The notes under the pieces: model-generated | The model's input: the letters and a program-made list of their open reading frames with translations, nothing else | Databases searched by the model: none | Told to the model about the DNA's origin: nothing | Translations under genes and position numbers: made by a program | Shown here: positions 7,230 through 16,300 of the stretch, one piece after another | Position numbering within the stretch: the stretch's first letter is position 1 | Layout of the letters: each line of letters starts with the position of its first letter | Assembly: GCA_937892275.1 (NCBI GenBank) | Contig: CALAVG010000372.1 | Coordinates: 1 to 23,937 of the forward strand | Direction: 5' to 3' | From: an uncultured Methanomicrobiales archaeon | GTDB taxonomy: Archaea; Thermoplasmatota; Thermoplasmata; Methanomassiliicoccales; Methanomethylophilaceae | DNA: 23,937 bases

Positions 7230-7549
7230 CCCTCACACCAAAGAGACGCACCGATCTGTTGGCCTTCGGAGTGATAGCATTCATGAGCGTAGCGTTCGTC
7301 GCCATGATGATGGTGTTCGCACTGTCCATAGAACGCAGCACATCAGGGACGTTCCCGATGGGATACGTCCTTTTGACCATAATAATGCCCATAGTGGTAT
7401 TCATCCTGATGGAACACATCACGAAAAGCACGGTGGCAAGGATATACGCCCACCACAGGATGAGGGAGGAAAGGATGGTCAAGAAGGTCGACTCGCCGAA
7501 GGATCCCCTCGTCACATGGCTCTCGATCCTGTTCTCCAAGGAGGATTGA
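7226..7549 (+). CDS. Small two-helix membrane protein
   Basis: This 107-aa protein starts in an ATGA overlap with the preceding stop. Two membrane helices (about residues 10-33 and 44-62) flank a short outside loop (SIERSTSGTFPMG). A basic, His/Arg-rich cytoplasmic segment follows (RIYAHHRMREERMVKK) and the C-terminus is amphipathic. It is part of the membrane-protein run after the ATPase and has no recognised family. The positive inside region could contact DNA or the ATPase, but this is inference. Confidence 0.72.
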   Translation: MTLTPKRRTDLLAFGVIAFMSVAFVAMMMVFALSIERSTSGTFPMGYVLLTIIMPIVVFILMEHITKSTVARIYAHHRMREERMVKKVDSPKDPLVTWLSILFSKED

Positions 7550-7552
7550 CCC

Positions 7553-8140
7553 ATGATAATGTACGCCGACAGGGAATTGGACATGGCGGACACGGCCATA
7601 CTGGCCGTGGCCATCGTATTGGCGTTGTCGACCATGGGGCTGATAGTGTCCCACAGCAAGGACCCCACCCCAGATTCCGCAAGGAACGACATGCTGTTCG
7701 CCATAGGGATGATGTTCCTGACGGACATTCTATGCTTCCTGCCCCACAGATACATAGTTGTGAGGAGGTTCATCAACGATATCGACCGCCACAGGGACGA
7801 TTGGGAATCCAAGGGATACCGTCTGTGGAACGACGACGGCCATATCGACAGATCCCTGATAAGGAGCTACATCATACCGCCTAGCACCAAGGACAACAGG
7901 ATAAGGGCATTCTCGTTCATCTTACTTCTCATAATGGTCATCATAGCAACGGTGTTCGCAGTATCCGTATCCGGATACGCATCGGGATTACCTTCCATGA
8001 TGTACCTGTTGGTATGCCTGATCCCGGCGATGATCATCGCCACAGGGCTCTGGGCATCCATATCCCTCAGGAACGTCATGACCATCCGTTACGGCACCGT
8101 AAGGGAGATCGACCCCATGGAAAGGGAGGCGGGACCATGA
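7553..8140 (+). CDS. Four-helix membrane protein
   Basis: The 195-aa product has two pairs of likely membrane helices, at residues 13-33 and 46-66 and again at 119-140 and 148-170. The ~50-residue charged loop between the pairs contains RRFINDIDRHRDDWESKGY and is probably cytoplasmic. The gene starts 3 nt after the previous stop and its own TGA overlaps the next ATG. The two-pair layout suggests a duplication of the hairpin unit seen in the three preceding genes, although sequence identity is low. The family is unknown. Confidence 0.75.
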   Translation: MIMYADRELDMADTAILAVAIVLALSTMGLIVSHSKDPTPDSARNDMLFAIGMMFLTDILCFLPHRYIVVRRFINDIDRHRDDWESKGYRLWNDDGHIDRSLIRSYIIPPSTKDNRIRAFSFILLLIMVIIATVFAVSVSGYASGLPSMMYLLVCLIPAMIIATGLWASISLRNVMTIRYGTVREIDPMEREAGP

Positions 8141-8643
8141 GGATCCACATGCAGATACACATGGCCGTATCCATATGCATCGGATTGGCTACCGCATGCA
8201 CCGCACTGATGATGTGCCTTGCGGACTACATAGGGTACTTCCTGTCCGCCGGCGACGGGGAATCCATGTTCCTCGCGCTGTTCATCCCCGTGATAATGGC
8301 GCCCATAGTCCTGTTCGGCATACTGTTCCCCCTGTCGTTCATCATGAGGACAAGTATAAGGACCATGACCGGAACGACGGAGGACACCTCTCAGATGAAC
8401 ATGGACATACCTTCATGGCTCCCGTTGCTCCAATTCGGACTGTTCATGTTGCTGATCATAGGCATGGCCGGATTCTCGATGTTCATGAGCAGACCCATAT
8501 CGGAGATGTCCGACATCAAGCCGTACATATGCGTCGCCATGCTGGAGTTCGGAATGACCATGGTATGTTCCTATTGGATCAAGCAGATATGGTCGATCTA
8601 CAACGATTACATCGGCGACGAGGAGGATGAGTACTACCTATGA
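8137..8643 (+). CDS. Four-helix membrane protein
   Basis: The gene encodes 168 aa from ATG 8137, which overlaps the upstream TGA as ATGA; in-frame starts farther upstream lie within the preceding gene and are rejected. It is Met-rich and very hydrophobic, with likely membrane helices at residues 8-28, 44-69, 95-117 and 129-147 and an acidic C-terminal tail (YIGDEEDEYYL). A polar loop of about 25 residues lies between helices 2 and 3. It is the last of six consecutive membrane proteins downstream of the ATPase. The family is not recognised. Confidence 0.75.
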   Translation: MRIHMQIHMAVSICIGLATACTALMMCLADYIGYFLSAGDGESMFLALFIPVIMAPIVLFGILFPLSFIMRTSIRTMTGTTEDTSQMNMDIPSWLPLLQFGLFMLLIIGMAGFSMFMSRPISEMSDIKPYICVAMLEFGMTMVCSYWIKQIWSIYNDYIGDEEDEYYL

Positions 8644-8741
8644 ACCATGAGGACAACAGGAAGTACACCGGACTGGCCACGGAACACATTGACGATCAAA
8701 CATCAAAGGAGACCCGTAACAAGGAGGAAAGAGACCAATGA
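8640..8741 (+). CDS. 33-aa hydrophilic protein between two ATGA overlaps
   Basis: A 33-codon frame starts at an ATG that overlaps the upstream TGA and ends with a TGA overlapping the next ATG. The product starts MNHEDNRKYTGLATEH and ends KEERDQ; it is highly charged with no membrane segment. Its ribosome binding site is not obvious, so translation would rely on coupling. The double overlap matches the habit of this operon and is the main support. It could instead be a spacer that carries the ribosome to the next gene. Confidence 0.6.
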   Translation: MNHEDNRKYTGLATEHIDDQTSKETRNKEERDQ

Positions 8742-9142
8742 TAGTGATAATCAGCGGATGCAACCGCGTAGAGTACTGCAAAGTCAAGAAAAAGAAGGAT
8801 TTCGACCGCAGGTTCTTCATGACACGCGGTCAACTGTATTTCGTACCCACCAACGGGCTCGTCCGCATGAGGGTGTACCACTACGGTAAGGAGAGACCGA
8901 GCGAGGCCGTCATAGCCTACAAGGAGAATGAGATCGTGCCATATGACACGTGCGGACTCGATTACAACATGGACAACTTCCTCGCAGACATAGACAGATA
9001 CAAGGCAATGACCGATTACAGCTGGTTCAACGCCAACAAGCCTTGGTTCACGAACACCGCCAAAACTCTTTGGAAATACCTCACCGCACCCGGGGGGATA
9101 GCCTTGGTGGTATTGGTGTGGACCTTCCTTAACGGGAGCTGA
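8738..9142 (+). CDS. Tail-anchored membrane protein
   Basis: This 134-aa protein has a preceding AAGGAGG binding site and an ATGA overlap with the 33-aa gene. The first 110 residues are soluble, with a basic start (KVKKKKDFDRRFF) and strands around GLVRMRVYHYG. One membrane helix near the C-terminus (about residues 115-131, GGIALVVLVW) makes it tail-anchored with the bulk in the cytoplasm. The next gene encodes a far longer tail-anchored protein whose final 130 residues show a loosely similar order (G-x-V-(R/K)-(M/L)-R ... P-x-D), so the two may be related. No known family is recognised. Confidence 0.75.
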   Translation: MIVIISGCNRVEYCKVKKKKDFDRRFFMTRGQLYFVPTNGLVRMRVYHYGKERPSEAVIAYKENEIVPYDTCGLDYNMDNFLADIDRYKAMTDYSWFNANKPWFTNTAKTLWKYLTAPGGIALVVLVWTFLNGS

Positions 9143-9148
9143 TGATCC

Positions 9149-10903
9149 ATGGCATACAAGGTTGAGAGACCCACCAAGGAGGTCCGTCAGCGCAGGATGA
9201 AGGAAAGGGAGGAACGCAGGGAGCGCAAGAAGGCTGAGAAGGAGGAACGCCGTATGCAGCGTCAGGCATCCAAGGGCGACCGCAGTGCGACCGACGATGT
9301 GATTAAGGCATCCATCCGGAACAGACCGCAGGAACCCGAACTGACCCCGAAGGAGGAACGTGCCGCCAAAAGGAAGAAGAGACGGGACGCAAGGAGGGCG
9401 AAGGCAAGGGAGAAGGAGATAGCCAAGGCGAAGAAGATGGGCATATCAGATGACGTCACCGTCATGGACATCCCCGAACCCGATATCCAACAGGAAGAGG
9501 AACAGACATACGAGGAGGAACCTACACCCGTACATTCCCCAAGCCCCGTTCCCATACCCATCCGCACCGAACCGTCGGTACGGAACACCGATCCCGGGGA
9601 ACCCCTTGACAACGATCCACCGTCCGAGGCACCCAAGAAGGGACCCAAGACGGAGTACGAGACCGTCGAGATAGGCCCGAAGGAAACATACATCGCACCG
9701 CCCTCCGCCGACCCTGACGACTACGAGAAGGCGCAGGAACTGTTCAAGAACCTGAAAAGAGGGCCTTCCCGCAAGCAGATACCGTCGTTCATCACTGATT
9801 CCGAGGGCAACACGACACAGCTCGTGATAGGCTCCGACAACAGGGTAAGGCCCATGTCTGTCAATCTCAGGGAATCCGACGGCACCGAACAACCTGCAAC
9901 CGCGGTCGTCACCGCCGGAACGGACACCGAAGATGGGCAGATACAGATGATCTGTCCCCAATGCAAGAGAAAGTTCGTCCCCGATTTCGGTGGCAAGGGA
10001 ATCGCCATAGACGGACAGCTGGTATGTCGCGACTGCGAGGCGAGGATACTCGCCGGCTCCGTCGACGACGACACGGAGGAAAGGGTCGAGGGCGGCATCA
10101 GACGTGTCATAGTGACCCCCTTGCCCGAAGGACAGGAGGAAAGACCCGTGACGGTATCGGAAACGCCCCAAACGGACGTTTACACCGAAGAATCGGGAGA
10201 ATCCGAGGAATACATCGAAGAATTGGAGGAATCCGACGAGAACACCGAAGAAACGGATGAATACACGGAGGAATCCGATGAAAGCACCGATCCCGGGGAA
10301 TCCGACGAGGTATCCGAGGAAGGGGGGCTCGGACCGACCCCCGTGCCCGTACCGACCGCGATAGCCGATCCATATGAAGGGCTTTCCGAGAGGGAACGCA
10401 GGAAGATAGAGAGAAAGAAGGAGAAGGAGGAACGCAGACGGAGAGAGAAGGAGGCCCGTGACAAGAGGAAGAACCGGGAACCCGATCCCGACTCATTCGG
10501 GGAGAAGTTCCGCCGTTGGCAGCTGATAACCTTCGACGGATACGTCAAACTCCGTACATTGTACCGTGATGACGCCACCGGGGAGTTCGTATCCGAGACC
10601 ACACTTGTTAAGAAGAGGGACCTCCCCCACGATGCGGTCCAATGCACCGGGGAGAAGAACGTCTACTGCCACGACAAGATCAAGGACAGCGATTGGTACA
10701 ACAACAACCATTACCGCAACATGGGACTGCTGGAATACCAGTTCACGGCATCCGACGCCGCATTGTACATGCAGAGCAACAAGATAGACAACGCACTCGC
10801 GGTCAATTGGACCCAATCCTCCCACAAGGATCCCACCAAGACCATCATCCTGATGGGTGCGGTGCTCGTGGTAGCGATAGTGGTCGTGACCAGATTCATG
10901 TAA
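9149..10903 (+). CDS. Large charged tail-anchored protein with zinc ribbon
   Basis: The 584-aa product begins with about 50 residues of Arg/Lys/Glu-rich helix (KEREERRERKKAEKEERR), then a Pro/Glu-rich linker, a zinc-ribbon-like site with C269, C272, C293 and C296 (CPQC ... CRDC), an acidic Glu/Ser/Thr repeat at about 345-392 with recurring E-E-S/T units, and a second charged helix near 412-450. A compact domain of about 110 residues follows, then a C-terminal membrane helix (about 564-583). This is a cytoplasmic scaffold-like layout tethered to the membrane by its tail. It sits at the end of the ATPase/membrane operon and may organise the complex. It ends in TAA, unusual here. No homologous family is recognised. 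Confidence 0.82.
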   Translation: MAYKVERPTKEVRQRRMKEREERRERKKAEKEERRMQRQASKGDRSATDDVIKASIRNRPQEPELTPKEERAAKRKKRRDARRAKAREKEIAKAKKMGISDDVTVMDIPEPDIQQEEEQTYEEEPTPVHSPSPVPIPIRTEPSVRNTDPGEPLDNDPPSEAPKKGPKTEYETVEIGPKETYIAPPSADPDDYEKAQELFKNLKRGPSRKQIPSFITDSEGNTTQLVIGSDNRVRPMSVNLRESDGTEQPATAVVTAGTDTEDGQIQMICPQCKRKFVPDFGGKGIAIDGQLVCRDCEARILAGSVDDDTEERVEGGIRRVIVTPLPEGQEERPVTVSETPQTDVYTEESGESEEYIEELEESDENTEETDEYTEESDESTDPGESDEVSEEGGLGPTPVPVPTAIADPYEGLSERERRKIERKKEKEERRRREKEARDKRKNREPDPDSFGEKFRRWQLITFDGYVKLRTLYRDDATGEFVSETTLVKKRDLPHDAVQCTGEKNVYCHDKIKDSDWYNNNHYRNMGLLEYQFTASDAALYMQSNKIDNALAVNWTQSSHKDPTKTIILMGAVLVVAIVVVTRFM

Positions 10904-10916
10904 GGAGGATGATGAT

Positions 10917-11402
10917 ATGCTAGGAAGGAAGAAGGACGAGAAGTACTACCTCACCCACTACACGGATGAGGAACTGAAAGCCGCCCAGGAGAAGATGCAG
11001 AAGAAGGCAGAGGAGGACGCCAAGAACAAGAAGACCCTCATGGGACACTTCCGTGACACCATGGATGATGCGGTGGCGAAATCCACCGAGACCATCCGTA
11101 AGAAGTACCGCCCAAGGTGGAGGAAGATCTGCGGTGTGGAGACTGACGAGGAGATAGACTACGACAACCCCATAGTGTCCACGGAATGGCTTCTTTGCGA
11201 TCCCACGATACAAAGGGACCTCATACAGGGCAGAAGGGACAAGGTACTTGCCCGCATGACGGAACAGCAGCAATAGGTCTACCTCACATGCAAGGACGGG
11301 GAAGGTCTCCCATATACCGACATCGAGAACGTCAACCTGAAAAAGGCCATCAAGCAGGGGGCGGCAACGGCCAAGGATTCCATCAAGAACCGCAAGGGAT
11401 GA
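10917..11402 (+). CDS. Charged soluble protein with in-frame TAG, probable pyrrolysine
   Basis: The frame opens at ATG 10917 with AGGAGGATGATAT just upstream. It encodes 119 residues (start MLGRKKDEKYYLTHYTDEEL, lysine-rich helical part, end ARMTEQQQ), meets TAG at 11274-11276, and continues in the same frame for 41 sense codons (beginning VYLTCKDGEG, ending IKNRKG) to a TGA at 11400-11402. The extension has the same codon style as the rest of the operon. As no other gene here stops at TAG and pyrrolysine is inserted at UAG in Methanomassiliicoccales, residue 120 is probably pyrrolysine in a 161-aa protein. The alternative is a true stop giving 119 aa with a recent nonsense change. The family is not recognised. 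Confidence 0.7.
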
Positions 11403-11414
11403 CGATCCCGGGGA

Positions 11415-11443
11415 ACAGGGGTCGACTGTCAGCCGTCCCCTGT
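11415..11443 (+). terminator. Hairpin after the ATPase operon
   Basis: ACAGGGG (11415-11421) pairs perfectly with CCCCTGT (11437-11443) around a 15-nt loop, just after the TGA at 11402. It probably marks the end of the long operon, although no T-run follows directly. The remaining gap to 11563 is AT-rich and holds no gene that I can see. Confidence 0.4.
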
Positions 11444-11563
11444 GACCCTACAGATATCAATATTAAACTATCCCTCGGAAACCCTTTCCATCCTACTAAT
11501 AATAAGTACGTGCGCGTAATATAGGAAAACCCCTCAAAACCCCCTCAAAAATTCTACAAATCG

Positions 11564-11572
11564 TATAAATAT
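11564..11572 (+). promoter_or_regulatory. Archaeal TATA box for the structural module
   Basis: TATAAATAT lies 25-33 nt before ATG 11597. Archaeal transcription starts about 25 nt after the TATA centre, so the mRNA would begin within a few bases of the start codon. No ribosome binding site precedes that ATG, which fits leaderless translation. This is the clearest promoter in the window. Confidence 0.7.
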
Positions 11573-11596
11573 CGGTATGACGAGATAATTTGAAGC

Positions 11597-11851
11597 ATGG
11601 CAGACCTGCTAGATTCATCGACAAACGTGATAATGGGGCTGTTAGTCTCCATAATTCTCATTTGTTCAGCCTTAGTGCCGGTCGCCCTGAGCCAGATCGA
11701 ATCTCTTGAACATTTTGCGAATGCATTGAACATGGAAGAGTCCGATGTCTCGATGTATACCAATATGATCGAGATCGTCCTCGTTCTGGCAATCGTTGGA
11801 TTGATCATTGGGGTCGTCCGCACATACACAAGAACAAACGAGGTTGACTAA
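11597..11851 (+). CDS. Two-helix membrane protein, coat-protein-like
   Basis: This 84-aa protein has membrane helices at about residues 11-31 and 57-76 joined by an acidic amphipathic loop (SQIESLEHFANALNMEESD). The first helix ends in LVPVALSQ and the second begins IEIVLVLAIVGLIIGV. This is the same layout as the 71-aa protein that follows and the 276-aa protein at 19920, in which helix one ends in VPII and helix two begins with Ile-Pro-Ile/Leu. It is probably a divergent relative. Small two-helix membrane proteins behind a strong promoter are typical of coat proteins of membrane-budding or filamentous viruses; that role is inferred. Its codons are AT-richer than those of the preceding operon. 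Confidence 0.7.
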   Translation: MADLLDSSTNVIMGLLVSIILICSALVPVALSQIESLEHFANALNMEESDVSMYTNMIEIVLVLAIVGLIIGVVRTYTRTNEVD

Positions 11852-11884
11852 GCGATAGAACGTAACAACACATAATATATTGAA

Positions 11885-11892
11885 AGGGAGGT
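11885..11892 (+). promoter_or_regulatory. Strong ribosome binding site of the 71-aa coat-like gene
   Basis: AGGGAGGT lies 7 nt before ATG 11900. It is one of the best Shine-Dalgarno matches in the window and contrasts with the leaderless-looking gene before it. An AT-rich stretch (ATAATATATTG) just upstream could hold a further promoter but lies too close to the start to be convincing. Confidence 0.6.
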
Positions 11893-11899
11893 AAGAAAA

Positions 11900-12115
11900 A
11901 TGGCATTCAGCACAGACAAATTCGTCGGAAACGTCGTCTCGATCACAGTTGCAGTCATCATCCTTGCGATGGTCGCTGTCCCGATCATTTCGTCCGCTAC
12001 CGCTGACATCGGAGATGAGAACCTTAAGAACATCCTTAACGTCATCCCCATCTTCATCGTCATCGGAGTCCTCATGGCATGCATTTACATGTTCATGGGC
12101 AAGGACAAGGAGTGA
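11900..12115 (+). CDS. 71-aa two-helix membrane protein, candidate major coat protein
   Basis: The product has a membrane helix at residues 11-31 ending VPIISSA, a 14-residue polar loop (TADIGDENLKN), a second helix at about 46-66 (IPIFIVIGVLMACIYMFMG) and a basic tail. Both halves are clearly similar to the two ends of the 276-aa protein at 19920: VPIISSA against VPIINSA, and VIGVLMACIYMFMG against VAVGVLMAAVYAFMG. A strong ribosome binding site before it and a GC-rich terminator directly after it suggest very high expression, as for major coat proteins of filamentous or membrane-containing viruses. That role is inference; the membrane topology and the paralogy are visible. Confidence 0.8.
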   Translation: MAFSTDKFVGNVVSITVAVIILAMVAVPIISSATADIGDENLKNILNVIPIFIVIGVLMACIYMFMGKDKE

Positions 12116-12150
12116 GACCGTTACGGAACTCACGGAATTGCGGACCAAAG

Positions 12151-12177
12151 GGTGGCCCCGTTCGGGGCCGCCCATCT
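12151..12177 (+). terminator. GC-rich hairpin and T-run terminator
   Basis: GGGTGGCCCCG (12151-12161 region) pairs with CGGGGCCGCCC across a two-base TT turn; the core GGCCCCG (12154-12160) and CGGGGCC (12163-12169) are perfect. ATCTTTT follows directly. This looks like a bacterial intrinsic terminator and lies 35 nt after the 71-aa coat-like gene, so it would limit read-through into the anchored surface-protein genes. Confidence 0.7.
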
Positions 12178-12288
12178 TTTGGCCCCGAACGCAAGCCCAG
12201 GGGGAACGGAGAGGCGGTCATCCGCTTTGCTTGACAGACGGATCCCCTTGGCATTATTCTTCAAAGGACTACAAGGGAGAGAACCTAT

Positions 12289-13338
12289 ATGGAAATGAAA
12301 GACGGTATGCTTGGAGTGGTCATCATAGCGTTAGCCATGGTGGTTGCTTTCGCAGGAGCATACCTTGCAGGCATAACAGCGAGCTCCGAGGAGGTGGTCA
12401 AGTACAACTACCTCGCGGATGTTAACGGACTGTTCGACACGGAACAGTATCCGCAGTACATAGAGTTCGACCCCTCAACAAACTACACAGGATACTATTC
12501 TGAGGAATCCAAGAATCAGCACGAGGAAGGATACTACTTCGCAGAGGATCAGGTAGGATACGTACCGAACGTCGACAGATACGACGAACCAAGGGTGAAT
12601 AATTACAGATTGGACTTGGAACCGGAAGCATACGATGATGGAACGGTCGACGTGTCCGACCTAGAATCCACATACCACACCAGTGATCTGTATGTTCCTT
12701 ACGTCCTATACTATAACTATAGGACCGCAACCAACGAGAATGTGGAAAAGGAAGCATACATGTATTACATAAACAAGCTGAACGGTACTTTCTGTACGAC
12801 CACTCTCGCAGAGTTCCTTGATTACATGAATTTGCATGAGAGCGGAGAATATCTCCTTACGGCCACCGGCGTCCCCAGTGACGGTAACAGCAGTCCGAAC
12901 GAAGTATTCAATTCCAACTGGATCCTTTTCACGAACAAGGAATCGTGGATCGAGGAAACGATAGTCGGCGAACCGCTCAATTGGACACAGTTCAGCTACA
13001 GATGCGCCAGCAACTCATACAATCAGCATAACGGTACCTCTTACCCCACACCGCCCATAGCATGCAAGGCCACATTGACGGTCACTCCGGTCTACAAGGA
13101 AGGAGTGATCACGGATTACACCTACACAGGGTTCGTCACGCTCTATGCCGACAACGAGTTCAAGAGCATATTGGAAACGAACATAGATGTATCCAACTGC
13201 AAGGTATGTTTCGGTCGGACCAGCTCAAGTGCTACCAGCGAGATAAACCTGGCCCAATCATGCGACTACATCTATTCGATTCCCAGGGTGGCATACCTCG
13301 ATCCCAACACGGGTGTCTGGATGAAGGATGGGGCGTGA
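12289..13338 (+). CDS. Membrane-anchored surface protein
   Basis: This 349-aa protein has GGGAGA about 9 nt before ATG 12289. A membrane helix or uncleaved signal anchor covers residues 6-28 (GVVIIALAMVVAFAGAYLAG). The rest is hydrophilic, Tyr/Asn/Asp-rich with several N-glycosylation sequons (for example NYTG, NGTF, NWTQ), typical of an extracellular archaeal domain. Paired cysteines late in the chain (CKVCF) could be disulfide-bonded. It ends in a GTGA overlap with the giant repeat protein, so the two are coupled and may form one surface structure such as a spike. No known fold is recognised. Confidence 0.78.
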   Translation: MEMKDGMLGVVIIALAMVVAFAGAYLAGITASSEEVVKYNYLADVNGLFDTEQYPQYIEFDPSTNYTGYYSEESKNQHEEGYYFAEDQVGYVPNVDRYDEPRVNNYRLDLEPEAYDDGTVDVSDLESTYHTSDLYVPYVLYYNYRTATNENVEKEAYMYYINKLNGTFCTTTLAEFLDYMNLHESGEYLLTATGVPSDGNSSPNEVFNSNWILFTNKESWIEETIVGEPLNWTQFSYRCASNSYNQHNGTSYPTPPIACKATLTVTPVYKEGVITDYTYTGFVTLYADNEFKSILETNIDVSNCKVCFGRTSSSATSEINLAQSCDYIYSIPRVAYLDPNTGVWMKDGA

Positions 13339-16300
13339 AAGACATGATCGACAAGTCGACTAAATCTTTCCTATTAGCAGGGTTGGTCATCATAGCGTTC
13401 GGACTCATAGGGGTGACGACACTGTCCGAAGATGCAGAAGAGACCGATGCAGCGTCGTTCACCATGACCTTGAGTGTGTCCGAAACATACACAGGGTGCT
13501 CCATGACCGTATCCGCACCAGGGTATTCGACTGTGACGGTTTCTGCCGGCGAAACTAAGACTATGCAAGTCGACAACGGTGTCAATGTGACATTCACAGC
13601 GAACCTAAGTAACGAGTGGGAGCTTTTAGGATTCCGTTCTTTGCAAGGTTATATCGGTTCGTCGAACCCTACAACGTATGAGACTTGGTCCGACTACCCT
13701 CCAGTCGTCTATCTCGAACTTAATAAGAAGCCCACATACACCGTCACTATAAATGCAGGGACTGGAGGTACTGTCAGCCGTTCGACTGTTACGGATGTAC
13801 CATCCGGATCTTATGTGAACGTTTATGGGGATGAAATTACCATTAATGGGACTTTAGTGACCGCTAGACCATCTTCCGGATATATGTTCGATGAATGGTC
13901 CATCCCTAGCTATACTGTGACATCAAATATGACGATTTATGCATATTTCAAGCAAGGGATCACCATATCGCTATTGGCGACAGGGTATTCCGGTTGCACA
14001 GCATCGATATCTGCATCAGGGTATACGACGCAGACGGCGACACAGAATAGCGGCGCATCACTGACTGTATCATCAGGCACAAGAGTTTCAGTGGCCGCTA
14101 CCAGCGGAACAGGTTATGCTTTCGTCAGTTGGACCAAAATCGGTACGACTCAAGTATACACCACCAATCCATACCAATTCTCAGCAACATCCAATACTAC
14201 ATTCAGTCCGAACTTTACTGAATCGATTGATATCGCAATCACCGTAGGTACTGGTGGTTCTACAGTGACTCTGTCATCCAACACGAGTGCCACATGGAGT
14301 ATCACATCATACGCAACAAAGGCAACTTTGTCAACGACATCAGGAACATCGACTCTCGTCACCCCGTCCAACTACGGATACGTCAAGGTCAGGGCAACTA
14401 ACAATAGCGACTCGACAGATTATGACGAAGTGACTCTCGATATCTGTAGAGTTGTGTACAATGCAAACGGCGGTTCTGGTGCACCTGCAACACAATATTA
14501 TATTCAGAACGACGCAGGTCATCAGAGCACCCACTACTTTACCTTGGACACTTCGACTACCCCGACATATTCGGGACACAAGTTCCTAGGGTGGAATCAA
14601 ACATCTTCCGGGTCAGGCACAATCTCTGCTGTTACGGTCAGTTACAGATCTTCAACGACTGTATATGCCGTATGGTCCGAGTATCTGAAGGTCACGGTCG
14701 GTACGGCAGGGCCGACGTTGACGCTGACATCCAACGTATCGGCCACTTGGACCATCACAACAAACTCGTCCAAGGCATCTTTATCATCCTTATCAGGCAA
14801 ATCAACGGTCATCACACCATCTGACTACGGCTACATCGTAGTAAGGGCTACGAACAATGCAGATTCCTCTGATTACGTGGACACCACGTTGAACATTAGC
14901 AGAGTAGCATACAACGCCAACGGTGGCTCTAACCCTCCATCTGCAACATATTACATTCAAACGGGAACAAGTTCCCATACTTTTACGCTAAACACATCCG
15001 ACCCACCCACATATTCAGGTCACACTTTCAAGGGTTGGGGAACAACATCCTCTGCAACAACCACCGTCAGTTCGGTTTCCGTTGCATACAGATCATCATC
15101 GACGGTCTACGCTGTGTGGGAAGGTACATACACCGTAACCATTCAGTCCAACAACCAGAATTATGGTACGGTATCAACCACGACCATCTCAGATATTCCA
15201 TCGGGTTCCACGATAATTGTAAGCAGAAACACACTGACCCTTAATGGAACAATAGTCACTGCAACTCCATCCAGCGGATACGCCTTCGGTTCGTGGTCCA
15301 ACGCAACAGAACCGATAACCTCCAATAGGACAATAACGGCGAATTTCGTTCAAGGATATACAATCACAACATGGATAGCTTCCGAAGTCGACATACCGGG
15401 ATGCTCCATCACCATTTCCGCACCTGGGTACGACTCACAGATTGTAAGCGATGTGACAGAAAGTGCGAGCCTGACAGTCCCGTCTGGTACAGCGGTAACG
15501 TTATCCGCAGCATATAGTGGGGATTATGCCTTTGCAAAATGGGTAGAGGCTACCACAGTACACTCATATAGCGATAACCCCTATACATTCACCGTATCTT
15601 CTAATAGGATAATTACAGCAGTCTTTGAGGACATAACATACCATTTCCTACGCATATGGGCATACGATTATGCGGACGACTGTGCGGTGCAGGTTCATAT
15701 CAACGGAACATATGACGGTGTCACCGATCAGAACGGTGCCTATGAAGGGTATGTAAAACAGAACTCCACAGTCAAGTTGATCCCCGTTCCAGGTATAGGG
15801 GCATATTTCTCATATTGGTCTCACGATGACAGTACCGTCAGCCCACTTGAATTTACGATGCCGAGCAGCGATTTCAGAACAACTGCTCATTTCGAATATT
15901 ACAACTACACCGTAACATTCGATGCAATGACCAATGGCGGAACATTGGTAGGCGACCAGACCAAAACGGTGCAATATATACACCCGTATGGTGAACTTCC
16001 GACGGCTACCAAGCCCTATTCTAACTTCACAGGATGGTTCACAGAATCAACCGGCGGTACGCAGATTACATCCACATCTATAGTCATGACGGCATCAGAC
16101 CACACCCTCTATGCCCAATTCGCAACAGATGTCTACAACGTTACGATCACAGCGGGAACAGGAGGTACAGTGAACCCTACAACGGTCCCCAATGTCCCTG
16201 CCGGTTCAGTCATCACGCCGTCTGAGAATACCCTGGTGATCAACGGAACAACAGTCACCGCAACCTCGTCCACAGGATATCTCTTCAGTTCCTGGGACAA

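Noticed and set aside
13062..13334. Earlier start for the giant surface protein
   Set aside because: It would lie inside the preceding gene in another frame, and the signal helix follows directly after the GTG at 13335.
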